Assembly: GCF_905171775.1 (NCBI RefSeq)
Contig: NC_053492.1
Coordinates: forward strand, 55,982,004 to 56,046,003
Length of the DNA stretch: 64,000 nt
Direction: 5' to 3'
DNA from: Rana temporaria
Taxonomy: Eukaryota; Chordata; Amphibia; Anura; Ranidae
Shown here: positions 22,000 to 31,385 of the stretch, one piece after another
How positions within the stretch are numbered: position 1 is the first letter of the stretch
How the letters are laid out: each line of letters begins with the position of its first letter
Program-made: the position numbers and the translations under genes
The notes under the pieces: generated by a model
The model's input: the letters and a program-made list of their open reading frames with translations, nothing else
Databases searched by the model: none
What the model was told of the DNA's origin: nothing

Positions 22000-23305
22000 G
22001 GAGGAGGAGGATTGAACTGGAGGAGGACATGGGATGGGGAGATGGGAGTGTAGGAGGAAGAGGAAATGGGATGCCGAAGGAGGAGAACATGGGATGGAAG
22101 AGATGGAACTGAAGGAGGAGGAGGACATGGGATGCAGGAGATGGGACTGGAGGAGGAGGACAGGATGGTGGAGATGAGACTGGAAAAAGAGGACATGGGA
22201 TCAAGAAGGAGGAGGAAAAGGGATGGAGAAGATGGAACTTGAGGAGGAGGAGGACATGTGATGGGGGAGATGGGACTGGAGGAGGAGGAGGATATGGGAT
22301 GGAGGATATGGAACTGAAGGAGGAGGAGGACGTGGGATGGAGGAGATGAGATTGGAGGAGGAGGAGATGGGACTGGAGGAAGAGGACATAGGATGGAGGA
22401 GATGGGACTGGAGGAGGAGGACAGGATGGTGGAGATGAGACTGGAGGAAGAGGACATGGGTTTAAGAAGGAGGAGGAAAAGGGATGGAGAAGATGGAACT
22501 TGAGGAGGAGGAGGAGGACATGTGATGGGGGAGATGGGACTGGAGGAGGAGGAGGATATGGGATGGGGGAGATGGGACTGGAGGAGGAGGAGGATATGGG
22601 ATGGAGGAGGAGAAAATGGGACAGGAGGAGGAGGACATGGGATGAAGGAGATGGAACTGGAGGAGGACATGGGATGGGGGAGATGGGACTGGAGGAGGAG
22701 GATATGGAATGGAGGAGATGGAACTGAAGGAGGAGGAGGACGTGGAATGGAGGAGATGAGATTGGAGGAGGAGGAGGATATGGGATGGAGGAGATGGGAT
22801 TGGAGGAGGAGGAGATGGGACTGGAGGAGGACGTAGGATGGAGGAGATGGGACAGGAGGAGGAGGACATGGGATGAAGGAGATGGAACTGGAGGAGGACA
22901 TGGGATGGGGGAGATGGGACTGGAGGAGGAGGATATGGAATGGAGGAGATGGAACTGAAGGAGGAGGAGGACGTGGAATGGAGGAGATGAGATTGGAGGA
23001 GGAGGAGGATATGGGATGGAGGAGATGGGATTGGAGGAGGAGGAGATGGGACTGGAGGAGGACGTAGGATGGAGGAGATGGGACAGGAGGAGGAGGACAT
23101 GGGATGAAGGCGATGGAACTGGAGGAGGACATATGATGGGGGAGATGAGACTGGAGGAGGATTGCATGGGATAGAATGGAAAACGAGGAGGACATGGGAT
23201 TTAAGAGATGGAACTGGAGGTGGAGGAGGACGTGGGATGGAGGAGATAGGATTCGAGGAGGAGAAGATGGGACTAGAGGAGTAGAAAGACATGGGATGGG
23301 GGATA
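22000..23305. repeat. GA-rich minisatellite with 231-bp higher-order repeat
   Basis: The basic unit is about 30-36 bp (GATGGGACTGGAGGAGGAGG plus an ACATGGGATGGAG-like part). A larger unit repeats at a spacing of 231 bp: GATGAAGGAGATGGAACTGG at 22641 and 22872, and with one change at 23103. An earlier higher-order pair is seen at about 22140 and 22400. The + strand is almost C-free, so long stop-free frames on the other strand (up to 490 codons of Ser/Pro/Leu) are artefacts. Confidence 0.93.
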
Positions 23306-23921
23306 TATTAGGTTGTAAGAGTGTCAAAAAAAGTGGGATGGCCAGTGGGCAGATTCAGTGGGCAGGCCCTGGAGAATGTTGGTGGTTTGGCCCAGGGGGT
23401 CAGGGCCTAAAGCTATGTAAGAAGCCCCAACATTTCTGATGGCTGCCCTGACTAGCTCGGACAGTGTCAGTGGAGGAAAAAAACTTTTGGCAGGATAAAG
23501 GAGAAAAGCGACAGGACTGGAATGTTGATTTTCTGGTCTGACAGGGTGAGGTATGAATGGAATGCTGGCAGTACTCTGACGCTGTGACAGTTGCAGATAA
23601 AAGATGGGGCACTGGTGAAAGGATTGCTTAGCATACAGAGGGATTAAGATGAAAAGACTGTAGAATAGGGAGACAAATTGTCAGCTCAACAAGGGGAAGG
23701 GGGAGAAGTGGGCTGCTGGAGGTGTAGTGAGAACAAAACAAGCAGTTGGAAAGAAGAGCGGTTGGACAAAACAAACAGGTGTGGGCAGTTGTTATCACGT
23801 GTGCAGTGATGCGGAGATAGATTCCATCATTTACCTTGGACAAAACAGATTTTGTCTTTAATGGTACAGAGGTACGTGGGCAGTATAAATTACAGAGACA
23901 GGATATCACTGACCAAATGTG
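23306..23921. other. Spacer, nothing recognised
   Basis: G-rich at its left end where the minisatellite fades out. No gene or named repeat was recognised. Confidence 0.4.
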
Positions 23922-24942
23922 TGTAGCGCCCCCTTACTTTCAGTATGGGCACTACGCTAAAGTTAGTGGGGGAATGGGAGAGTTATTTTGCTCCCATTCA
24001 TAATTTGTAAAATTTTGGGCTGCTGTCATTCCAGAACTGTCCTGTAGGTCAGTCTGCGCTCCAGGGATGTGATCCCATCCCTGGGCGACAGTTGGCGCTA
24101 GAGGGGTTCTGGCAGAGCCACTTTTCCCAGGCAGCCAATTAGAGGTGTTTTCCCTCGCGGAGCATGCTGGGGGAGAGTATATCTGTGGCGGACCCCATTT
24201 TTGTTGGTTCTTCGCGGGTTCCTGGTTCCAGGTGCGGCACCCACCTTCAGGGTGTGCGCACATTGCGGGCCCCACCACTATGGCCTACCTGGCTTGGGGT
24301 CGCGCGCTACGCAGAGTTCCAGACTCTGGGCCCTTCTGGCCTGGAGTGACTAATACTGCTAAGGGGCCCCAGTGACTTACTGGGTCCCCCGTCTACGGAG
24401 GAGATCCCAGGCTGTGTGCCGTTCGGTGGGGGATCGGCTTGAGGAGAACCCGGAGGCAGGTTCTCCAAGAGGGCTTGAGCGAACCATCAGGGATCTGGTG
24501 ACTGGGACATTGACAGGTACACTTCCACTGTCAACCGGTGACCCTGACTTAATCTACTGGGAGGATTTGCTCGATCTATTCAGCTCATCCAAGTACTAGG
24601 CCTGTGGCAGAGGTCCCTAGAGCTGGGTCTGTGGCAGAGACCTGTTCCTCCCAGCAACCTAGGTGACACTTCTGGCAGGGGTCTGTCCGGGGGCACTTCA
24701 CCCACTCTGGCTGGAGTGGCGACGAACTGTATCTACTACTACTGAGAGCAGAATTGCTCTTTTCCATATCCAGGCCTGATACTGCAAAGTTCTCTTGCTT
24801 CATCAACCTTTCCTCTCTACCTCATGTTGATGTTGGTCATGTTGGGCCGCAAATAAAGCATTCAGAAAAAAACTTTATTTGATGACTGGACATTCGCCTA
24901 CTAATCTACTCATCAACTTCACCCCTGGACAAACGGTAAGAG

Positions 24943-24947
24943 GTAAC
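24943..24947 (+). repeat. Target-site duplication GTAAC (left)
   Basis: GTAAC directly precedes the 5' LTR and is repeated at 28289-28293. The related copy at 17701 reads AGAGGTAACTTAATTCGCCG, a single GTAAC, which is the unoccupied site. Confidence 0.92.
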
Positions 24948-25473
24948 TGTGAAGGATATGTCAGTGTAATTCTCCCTGCTTGGTTAAATTGTGGGTTAGA
25001 GGTAAAATGGATTCATGTGTTACAAGCTATTGACATGTAATGACCCGTCTGCAGCTAGCTCCTTATTTCAAAGGGATGTCTATCCTGTTTACTGTGAGTA
25101 GAGGTGACTCATGTTATGTATTCTGATTGCTTCATTATGCGGTGCCAGGCTGCCCAGCTAATGTGTTCTGTACACCTTGTAATTAACTTCCCTGATGTCA
25201 TTATTTAAAGAAAATGTGTCTCAGGTCGGCTTCGAATTGTCTGGCTATATTCTGTATGAGAAACTCCAGAGTGTGTGAAAAGGGGGTGGAGCTCCCATTG
25301 TTCCTTGATTAAGGATTTAGCTTGTAAAACTGTATTTATAACCAGCAGCAAGCTGCCAATAAATCAGTCTTGGTTCCAGCATTCAGTCTTGACTCATGTG
25401 TGGATGATCCTGTGATGTTCTTGTATGGAGAGGAGGGAATGCTTGACGGGGATATCATACCGATACCGTCACA
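24948..25473 (+). repeat. 5' LTR (526 bp) with promoter and polyadenylation signal
   Basis: It starts TGTGAAGGATATG and ends ACCGATACCGTCACA, the usual TG..CA ends. A TATA-like TATTTATAA lies at 25333-25341 and AATAAA at 25358-25363, only about 20 bp apart. Directly after the LTR comes ATTGGTTGGCAGCAGAGGG, the position of a primer-binding site; I do not assign the tRNA. Confidence 0.9.
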
Positions 25474-25549
25474 ATTGGTTGGCAGCAGAGGGATTTTCCC
25501 TTCTACTCTCCCTTACACCAGGATTCCAAGCAGACACTGGGAACAGTGA

Positions 25550-27382
25550 ATGGAAGGCTGCTACACCCTGCTTAAAAGAAATACACTGAAAGAACTACTG
25601 GAAGTTCGTGGAAGGATTGCTAGCAACAAAACCAAGCGGGTCATCATAGCAGAATTAATGGAGCTAGACCAGGAGAACGTGATTGCAGCAACGCCAGCAG
25701 TACAAGAGATGGAGACACCAGTGATTCAGGAGGAGTCACCAACCAACAAGCTAATGAGAGAGAAGCTAGCGTGGTTCGGCCCGAACCCAACGCCGGATGT
25801 GGTGCTGAAAGTGATGGACCTGTTAGTAAACGCAGAACTACAGGAGGCTAAACAAATAAGAGACGCAGAGCTACAGGAGGCTAAACAAATAAGAGACGCA
25901 GAACTACAGAAGGATAAAGAAATAAGAGACGCAGAACTACAGAAGGATAAACAAATAAGAGACGCAGAGCTACAGTTAAAACTGGAAGCAGTCCAACAAG
26001 CAGCCGCACATTCTCCAAACAGTGAGTACAGCACAGCAGACGCAAGGAAGATTCCGTTTAGCGCTTTTAAAGCTTTTGATGAAAAGGACTGTGAAATTGA
26101 TAACTACCTGGCAGATTTTGAGCGACAATGTAACCTGCACCGAATAGCTAGAGGAGAGTGGGTTTCAATATTGTCAGGCAAACTGTCAGGCAAAGCTTCT
26201 GATGCTTTCCGGACCGTGCCAGATCAGGATATCCATAGCTACGCCAGGGTTAAAGAAGTGCTCCTGGCTCGTTATGCAGTAACCCCAGAGTCCCACCGAC
26301 AGAAGTTCAGGGACTCACGCAAAACCACGAAAGACTCTTACGCGGAACGGGCATGCCAGTTGTCCCTGTCGGCCTCTAACTGGGTTAACAGCAGCCAGGC
26401 CACCACCGCAGAGGACATTTTGCAACTAATGCTCCTGGAGCAATTTTACAATCACATCCAGACGGATGTCAAAGATTGGGTGAGAGATCGCAGGCCCATG
26501 ACTCTACCAGAGGCCGCGAAGTTGGCGGATGAATATGCGGATACTCGCAAGACGAACCAGGTCACACCACGGGTACAACCTCCACGACCAACGGCGCCCT
26601 CACACCCACCAGCCGCTAGATACCAACCGCCTAACAGACCGATGACATCGAGCCCTCCCTATCCACGCCAGGAGGACAACGAACAACGCTGCTTCCGGTG
26701 CAAACAGTTGGGTCACTTCAAGCAGAATTGCCCCCTGAATGACAACACCAGATCAAATTGGTCTCAACCTGGGTACCGCCCACCAGCAGCAGCCCATTGT
26801 GTAGACTCGGCTTGGGATCCCCAGAAGCTGGGTCAGGAAGAACCATTGGGCACCCCTTACGAAGCCCTCATGGTACAATCTGTTATTACGGACAACAGGG
26901 AACACCATTGTCAGCTGGTCATGGGCGACAGCCATGAGCCGGAGGGGCCCTGGAGGGAGCTGGGCAGAAAGAGGCACCGCCAGCTACCCTCCAAGAAGAA
27001 GAAGAGGTCCTGGAAGTCGTATAACCAGCGTACCTGGGAGGAGAAGAAGCGACTGGAGGAGATGGAATCGCAGCGGGCGCCCCAGATGCGGGCCGAGATG
27101 TTCGCCAAGGGCCCACCGGTGGCCCCTTACACCACCACCCAGTTCCTGATGATGAAGGACCATGTGGAAAGCCTGCAGGACATGAGCAAGCAGGAGCTGA
27201 TCCGTGAATACATGGAGCTGGAGGAGTGCATAAGCCGCATGGAGGAGGAGAACAACCGCCTGAGGTCACAGCAGGCCGACCCCCCCAGGCTCCATGAACT
27301 GGAGATGGAGCTGGAGAAGCTCCAAGAGGAGAACCGGCGGCTGCGGAGGGAGCAGGGGGTGGCTGACCTTATGGGGCTCTGA
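25550..27382 (+). CDS. Gag-HEXIM fusion protein (610 aa)
   Basis: One uninterrupted frame in two parts. Residues 1-~470 are Gag: a SAP-like start (TLKELLEVRGRI), an 11-residue repeat region (95-142), capsid with a SCAN-like segment (~249-335, HRQKFRDSRK to ADEYADTRK), a proline-rich stretch, and a CCHC knuckle C381-x2-C384-x4-H389-x4-C394. Residues ~472-610 match the C-terminal half of HEXIM, the 7SK RNA-binding inhibitor of P-TEFb (CDK9/cyclin T): basic RNA-binding motif (473-489, PSKKKKRSW), TWEEKK, RAEMFAKG, the PYNT-motif region (524-534, read here as VAPYTTTQFLM), and the coiled-coil cyclin T-binding part (ESLQDMSKQELI from 540, then heptads). The acidic segment between these in host HEXIM is missing, and the extreme C-terminus differs. 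Third codon positions become GC-rich in the HEXIM part, fitting capture from another gene. HEXIM1 is intronless in vertebrates, so even a read-through transcript could have supplied it. Start chosen as the first ATG after the leader, 76 bp from the LTR. Function is inferred. Confidence 0.9.
   Translation: MEGCYTLLKRNTLKELLEVRGRIASNKTKRVIIAELMELDQENVIAATPAVQEMETPVIQEESPTNKLMREKLAWFGPNPTPDVVLKVMDLLVNAELQEAKQIRDAELQEAKQIRDAELQKDKEIRDAELQKDKQIRDAELQLKLEAVQQAAAHSPNSEYSTADARKIPFSAFKAFDEKDCEIDNYLADFERQCNLHRIARGEWVSILSGKLSGKASDAFRTVPDQDIHSYARVKEVLLARYAVTPESHRQKFRDSRKTTKDSYAERACQLSLSASNWVNSSQATTAEDILQLMLLEQFYNHIQTDVKDWVRDRRPMTLPEAAKLADEYADTRKTNQVTPRVQPPRPTAPSHPPAARYQPPNRPMTSSPPYPRQEDNEQRCFRCKQLGHFKQNCPLNDNTRSNWSQPGYRPPAAAHCVDSAWDPQKLGQEEPLGTPYEALMVQSVITDNREHHCQLVMGDSHEPEGPWRELGRKRHRQLPSKKKKRSWKSYNQRTWEEKKRLEEMESQRAPQMRAEMFAKGPPVAPYTTTQFLMMKDHVESLQDMSKQELIREYMELEECISRMEEENNRLRSQQADPPRLHELEMELEKLQEENRRLRREQGVADLMGL
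25832..25975 (+). repeat. 33-bp tandem repeat inside gag
   Basis: Four full 33-bp units start at 25832, 25865, 25898 and 25931, with a partial fifth at 25964. Each encodes AELQxxKxIRD, with units 1-2 reading QEAKQI and units 3-4 QKDK(E/Q)I. The stretch is strongly charged and probably a single long helix. Confidence 0.95.
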
Positions 27383-27761
27383 TTCCCCTCCCCCCCGGAC
27401 TCTGAGCACCAGTGCTACAGCATTTCAACAAATATAACTTTTCCTTTTTATGAATCTCCTGTGATTGTCACTTCAGAGCCATAACCTGCCCCTCCCATAG
27501 CGGGACACCTAGACGGCGGCGCACAGACCCATTCGCTGTCTTCACACTGACTTCTGGTGACTCTGCAGATCGCACAAAGACTTGGGGACTGACCGGCGTG
27601 TGATCTGACGACCCGGTGGCATACCTGAGTCGGAAGCAGTTACCAATGGAGGTCAGTCACGCCAAACGGAGTTAACCTCGGACTAAAAGCTCTGAACCCG
27701 TCAACCCTACTGGACCAGGGAAGGTCCAACCCGGGGTAGCAGGGAGAAAAAGGGGGGCCAT
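27383..27761 (+). other. Untranslated part of the LTR element with polypurine tract
   Basis: No reading frame of note. It ends in a polypurine tract at 27741-27757 (AGGGAGAAAAAGGGGGG) just before the 3' LTR, the expected priming site for plus-strand DNA synthesis. Confidence 0.8.
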
Positions 27762-28288
27762 TGTGAAGGATATGTCAGTGTAATTCTCCCTGCTTGGTTA
27801 AATTGTGGGTTAGAGGTAAAATGGATTCATGTGTTACAAGCTATTGACATGTTAATGACCCGTCTGCAGCTAGCTCCTTATTTCAAAGGGATGTCTATCC
27901 TGTTTACTGTGAGTAGAGGTGACTCATGTTATGTATTCTGATTGCTTCATTATGCGGTGCCAGGCTGCCCAGCTAATGTGTTCTGTACACCTTGTAATTA
28001 ACTTCCCTGATGTCATTATTTAAAGAAAATGTGTCTCAGGTCGGCTTCGAATTGTCTGGCTATATTCTGTATGAGAAACTCCAGAGTGTGTGAAAAGGGG
28101 ATGGAGCTCCCATTGTTCCTTGATTAAGGATTTAGCTTGTAAAACTGTATTTATAACCAGCAGCAAGCTGCCAATAAATCAGTCTTGGTTCCAGCATTCA
28201 GTCTTGACTCATGTGTGGATGATCCTGTGATGTTCTTGTATGGAGAGGAGGGAATGCTTGACGGGGATATCATACCGATACCGTCACA
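27762..28288 (+). repeat. 3' LTR (527 bp)
   Basis: Same as the 5' LTR except for one extra T in ACATGTTAATGACC and an A in AAAAGGGGATGGAG where the 5' copy has G. It is followed by the GTAAC duplication at 28289-28293 and the rest of the host repeat. Confidence 0.93.
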
Positions 28289-28349
28289 GTAACTTAATAC
28301 GCCGATCCCAAAACAACCAGCGGCTCCTGCGGGGGTAGCGCTACATGTG

Positions 28350-28728
28350 GACATATTTGGTGAATCTTATAAACAAAGTTGCAGCACTCCAACTCTGTTT
28401 ATATCAAGAGTAAAGGATTTTATAAATCAGTCCGTGTTGCTCTATATATACTAGTGTTGACAATTTTTTAATTTTCATATTTATTCTATGGTCATTTTTG
28501 GTTAGTAACGTCATCACTCTTTGCCAGGCATTCTTGGCCATGTAAGTGAATAGGGCTGGTGACCTGATTGTTAAGGACTTGGTGGTGTGTCTCAACCGCC
28601 GGATTCCTAAAAACCTATTGACAGCAGAAAGATGTCATGTATAATTTGTGACAGGAAGCCAAGGAAAACTATGGGTTGTGTCCAGGATGGCAGGTATATT
28701 TGTCCCTAATTCAAGCAATATACAGATT
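28350..28728. other. Spacer, nothing recognised
   Basis: AT-rich sequence with no recognised gene or repeat. Confidence 0.4.
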
Positions 28729-29458
28729 GGGCTAGATTCACATAGACTTACGACGGCGTATCAGTAGATACGCCGTCGTAAGTCCAAATGTGGCGCCGTC
28801 GTATCTATAAGCGTATTCTCAATCTGAGATACGCTTATCTGTTGCTAAGATACGACTGGCGTAAGTCTCCTACGCCGTCTTATCTTAGCTGCATATTTAC
28901 GCTGGCCGCTAGGGGCGTGTACGTCAATTTACGCCGAGAATATGCAAATGATCAAGACTCGCCTATTCACGAACGTACGCACGGCCGACGCATATAAGAT
29001 ACGCCGTTTACTTAAGGCGTTTTCAGGCGTAAAGATAAACCACCAAAAAGATGGCGCAGCCAATGTAAAGTATGGACCTTGGACAGCCGTCGAATTTCAC
29101 GTCGTTTACGTCTTTTGCGTAAGCCGATTCAGAATGGGGCTGGGCGTAGATTACGTTCACGTCGAAAGCAAGGAGTATTTGCGACGTGATACTGAGCATG
29201 CGCGTGCATGCACCGTACAATCGGCGCTTCATTTACATTTATGGTAATGAATCGTGAATTCATTACCATACAGCACTCCCCCTACCTGCCTATTTTGAAT
29301 TAGGCAGGGGTTACGCCGGGCCATTTGCGCTACGCGGACGTAACTTAGGAGGCAAGTGCTTTGTGAATACAGTACTTGCCTCACTATGTTACGTCGGCGT
29401 AGTCCAAATGGGATGCGCTACGCTGACCTAAAGATAGGCGGCTGTACCTGAATCTAGC
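28729..29458. mobile_element. Harbinger-type miniature element (GGGCTAGATTCA ends)
   Basis: Its ends are GGGCTAGATTCA and TGAATCTAGC. It contains ACTTACGACGGCGTATCAG followed by its inverse, and a GGCCGCTAGGGGCGTG core shared with 4140-4892. Confidence 0.75.
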
Positions 29459-29504
29459 TAATTGTTTTTCTTTTTTGTGCTGGGCGTTGAGCTTGCTTGG
29501 CTCA

Positions 29505-29925
29505 GACTCCTTCCACACTGAGGAAGTTTTCAGGCATTTTAGCGCTAGAAATAGCCTCTGAAAAGCGCCTGAAAGCTGCCTCCCATTCATTTGCATGAGT
29601 GCTTTCACACTGGGGCGGTGCGCTTGCGGGATGTTATTAAAAGTCCTGCAAGCAGCATCTTTGGGGTGGGTTTGGAGCGCTGTAAAACGTGCTCCAAAAG
29701 CATCCCTGCCTATTAAAATGAATGGGCAGCGATTCCGAAGCGCCTTAAAAGCGTTTCAAAAGCGCTGCAAAACGGGTGGATTTTTTTAGGGATTTTCACG
29801 TGACCTTAAGAAAACCGCCCTGCTAGCACCCGAAAAGTGCAGATAAAATGCCGCAAAAGCAACGCAAAAATGACCGGCACTTTAGCGCTGTTTTAGTGGC
29901 CCTTCATTTTGAAAGGGGTTTCACT
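29505..29925. mobile_element. Miniature element related to 37715-38127 (AGCGCT-rich)
   Basis: It has CACACTGAGGAAGTTTTCAGG, CATTTTAGCGCTAGAAATAG, TTTCACACTGGGGCGGTG and a right end CACTTTAGCGCTG. It shares the CAGGC..AGCGCTAAAA organisation with 37715-38127. The exact ends are not resolved. Confidence 0.5.
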
Positions 29926-29999
29926 GAGAGGTTAACAAGCGCAGCTGAAGCAGGACTAGCACTCTGTACTGTATGGACACAGACTTGTGTTTTACCAAG

Positions 30000-30350
30000 T
30001 TCCTGCTAATAAAAAAAATGCCATAAAACTATCCCCTATTTTGTAGATGCTATAACTTTTGCGCAAACCAATCAATATACCAATCAATATACGCTTATTG
30101 CGATTTTTAAACCAAAAATATGTAGAAGAATACATATCAGCCTAAACTGAGGAAAAAAAGTATTTTTATATATTTCTGGGGGATATTTATTACAGCAAAA
30201 AGTAAAAAATATTACTTTTTTTTCAAAATTGTCACTCTTTTTTTGTTCTATTGTGGGAAAAAAAGGACGCCAATTTTATTTTGGGAGCCACCACGCACGA
30301 TCGTGCAATTGGCAGTTAAAGCGACGCAGTGCCGAATCGCAAAAAATGGC
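30000..30350. repeat. Fragment of the ranid interspersed repeat (inverted relative to 7100-7925)
   Basis: It contains TTTTGCGCAAACCAATCAAT, AGCCTAAACTGAGGAAA, and GGACGCCAATTTTATTTTGG in the order expected for an inverted copy. Confidence 0.65.
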
Positions 30351-30466
30351 CCGGTCATTGGGCAACCAAATTCTCCGGGCTTAACAACATTGGTAGCTAC
30401 TGGCCTCAATTTGTTTTACATTACCAGTAAAAACACAGTCATCGCTTATAAACTTATAAACACATT

Positions 30467-31144
30467 GGGGCAGATCCACAAAGATCTGCTACGCCGCCGT
30501 AACTTACTTTTTTCGGTTTGAATCCTGAAAGAATTTGCGCCGTAAGTTACGGCGGCGTAGTGTATCTCTCGCGGCGTTACGGCGCCTAATTCAAATCGGC
30601 GAGTAGGGGGGCGTGTTTCATTTAAATGAAGCGCGTCCCCTCGCCAAACGTACTGCGCATGCGCCGTCCCTAAATTTTCCGCCGCGCATTGCGCTAAATG
30701 ACGTCGCAAGGACGTCATTGTTTTGACGTGGACGTAAATTACGTTCAGCCCGATTCACGGACGACTTACGCAAACAAATTTTTTTTTTTAAATTATACGC
30801 GGGAACGACGGCCATACTTAACATTGAGTACGCCACCAAACAGCAGCTTTAACTATACGCCGGAAAAAGCCAACTAGAGACGACGTAAAAGAATGCGACG
30901 GCCGCTCGTACGTTCGTGGATTGTCGGAAATAGCTCATTTGCATACTCAACGCAGATTACGACGGGAACGCCACCCAGCGGACGCCGAAGAATTGCATCT
31001 TAGAGACGTACGCCTGTCGTATCTAACTCAGATGCCGTCGTATCTTGTTTTGAGGATTCAAAACAAAGATACGACGCGGGAAATTTGAAAGTACACCGGC
31101 GTATCAGTAGATACGCCAGCGTACTCGCTTTGTGGATCTGTCCC
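30467..31144. mobile_element. Harbinger-type miniature element with ATT target duplication
   Basis: Its ends are GGGGCAGATCCACAAAG and CTTTGTGGATCTGTCCC. ATT lies at 30464-30466 and 31145-31147. It is an inverted relative of 15874-16620. Confidence 0.82.
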
Positions 31145-31147
31145 ATT

Positions 31148-31385
31148 GTATGTTATTTACGAAAGGCAAATTTACCTTGCACTACAAGTGCACTTGAAAG
31201 TGCAGTCGCTGTAGATCTAAGGGGAAGATATGAAATGATGGAGAAGCCCTGCTGATTTTATCATCCAATCATGTGCAAGCTAAAATGCGTTTTTTTATTT
31301 TCCTTGCATGTCCCCCTCGGATCTACAGCAACTGCACTTCCAAGTGCACTTGCAGTGCAAAGTGGATTTGCCTTTAGTAAATAAC
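31148..31385. mobile_element. Palindromic miniature element (TTTACnAAAGGCAAAT ends)
   Basis: Left part TTATTTACGAAAGGCAAAT, right part ATTTGCCTTTAGTAAATAA, with inner inverted blocks around AAGTGCAGT and GTAGATC. A relative lies at 50412-50665. Confidence 0.7.

Larger units (their letters stand above)
24948..28288 (+). mobile_element. Non-autonomous Ty3/Gypsy-like LTR retrotransposon carrying a Gag-HEXIM gene
   Basis: Complete element of 3341 bp: 5' LTR (24948-25473), short leader, one long gene (25550-27382), 3' untranslated part, polypurine tract, and 3' LTR (27762-28288). It is flanked by GTAAC duplications. No protease, reverse transcriptase, RNase H or integrase is present, so mobilisation must have used proteins from another element. 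The two LTRs differ only by one inserted T and one G/A change, so the insertion is young. The gene is intact. It sits inside an older 1-kb repeat. Confidence 0.93.
23922..28345 (+). mobile_element. TGTAGCG/CGCTACA-family element split by an LTR retrotransposon, target duplication TGTG
   Basis: It begins TGTAGCGCCCCCTTAC and ends GGGGGTAGCGCTACA. TGTG is duplicated at 23918-23921 and 28346-28349. It is closely similar to 16706-17762 throughout, with GTATATCTGTGGCGGACCCC and AATAAAGCATTCAGAAAA. The LTR element at 24948-28288 sits near its right end, and the last 52 bases continue after the LTR element. Confidence 0.85.

Noticed and set aside
21855..23327. 490-codon open frame on the minus strand rich in Ser, Pro and Leu (and similar frames beside it)
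   Set aside because: It lies wholly in the GA-rich minisatellite. The strand has almost no stop-forming words, all three frames are open together, and the product is a simple repeat.
25726..26034. 102-codon minus-strand frame (LICLASCSSAS repeats)
   Set aside because: It is the reverse reading of the 33-bp repeat in gag.
24948..28288. Idea that the HEXIM-like sequence is the frog's own HEXIM gene
   Set aside because: It is fused in frame behind Gag, lies between two LTRs with a target duplication, and lacks the N-terminal half and acidic segment of a host HEXIM.
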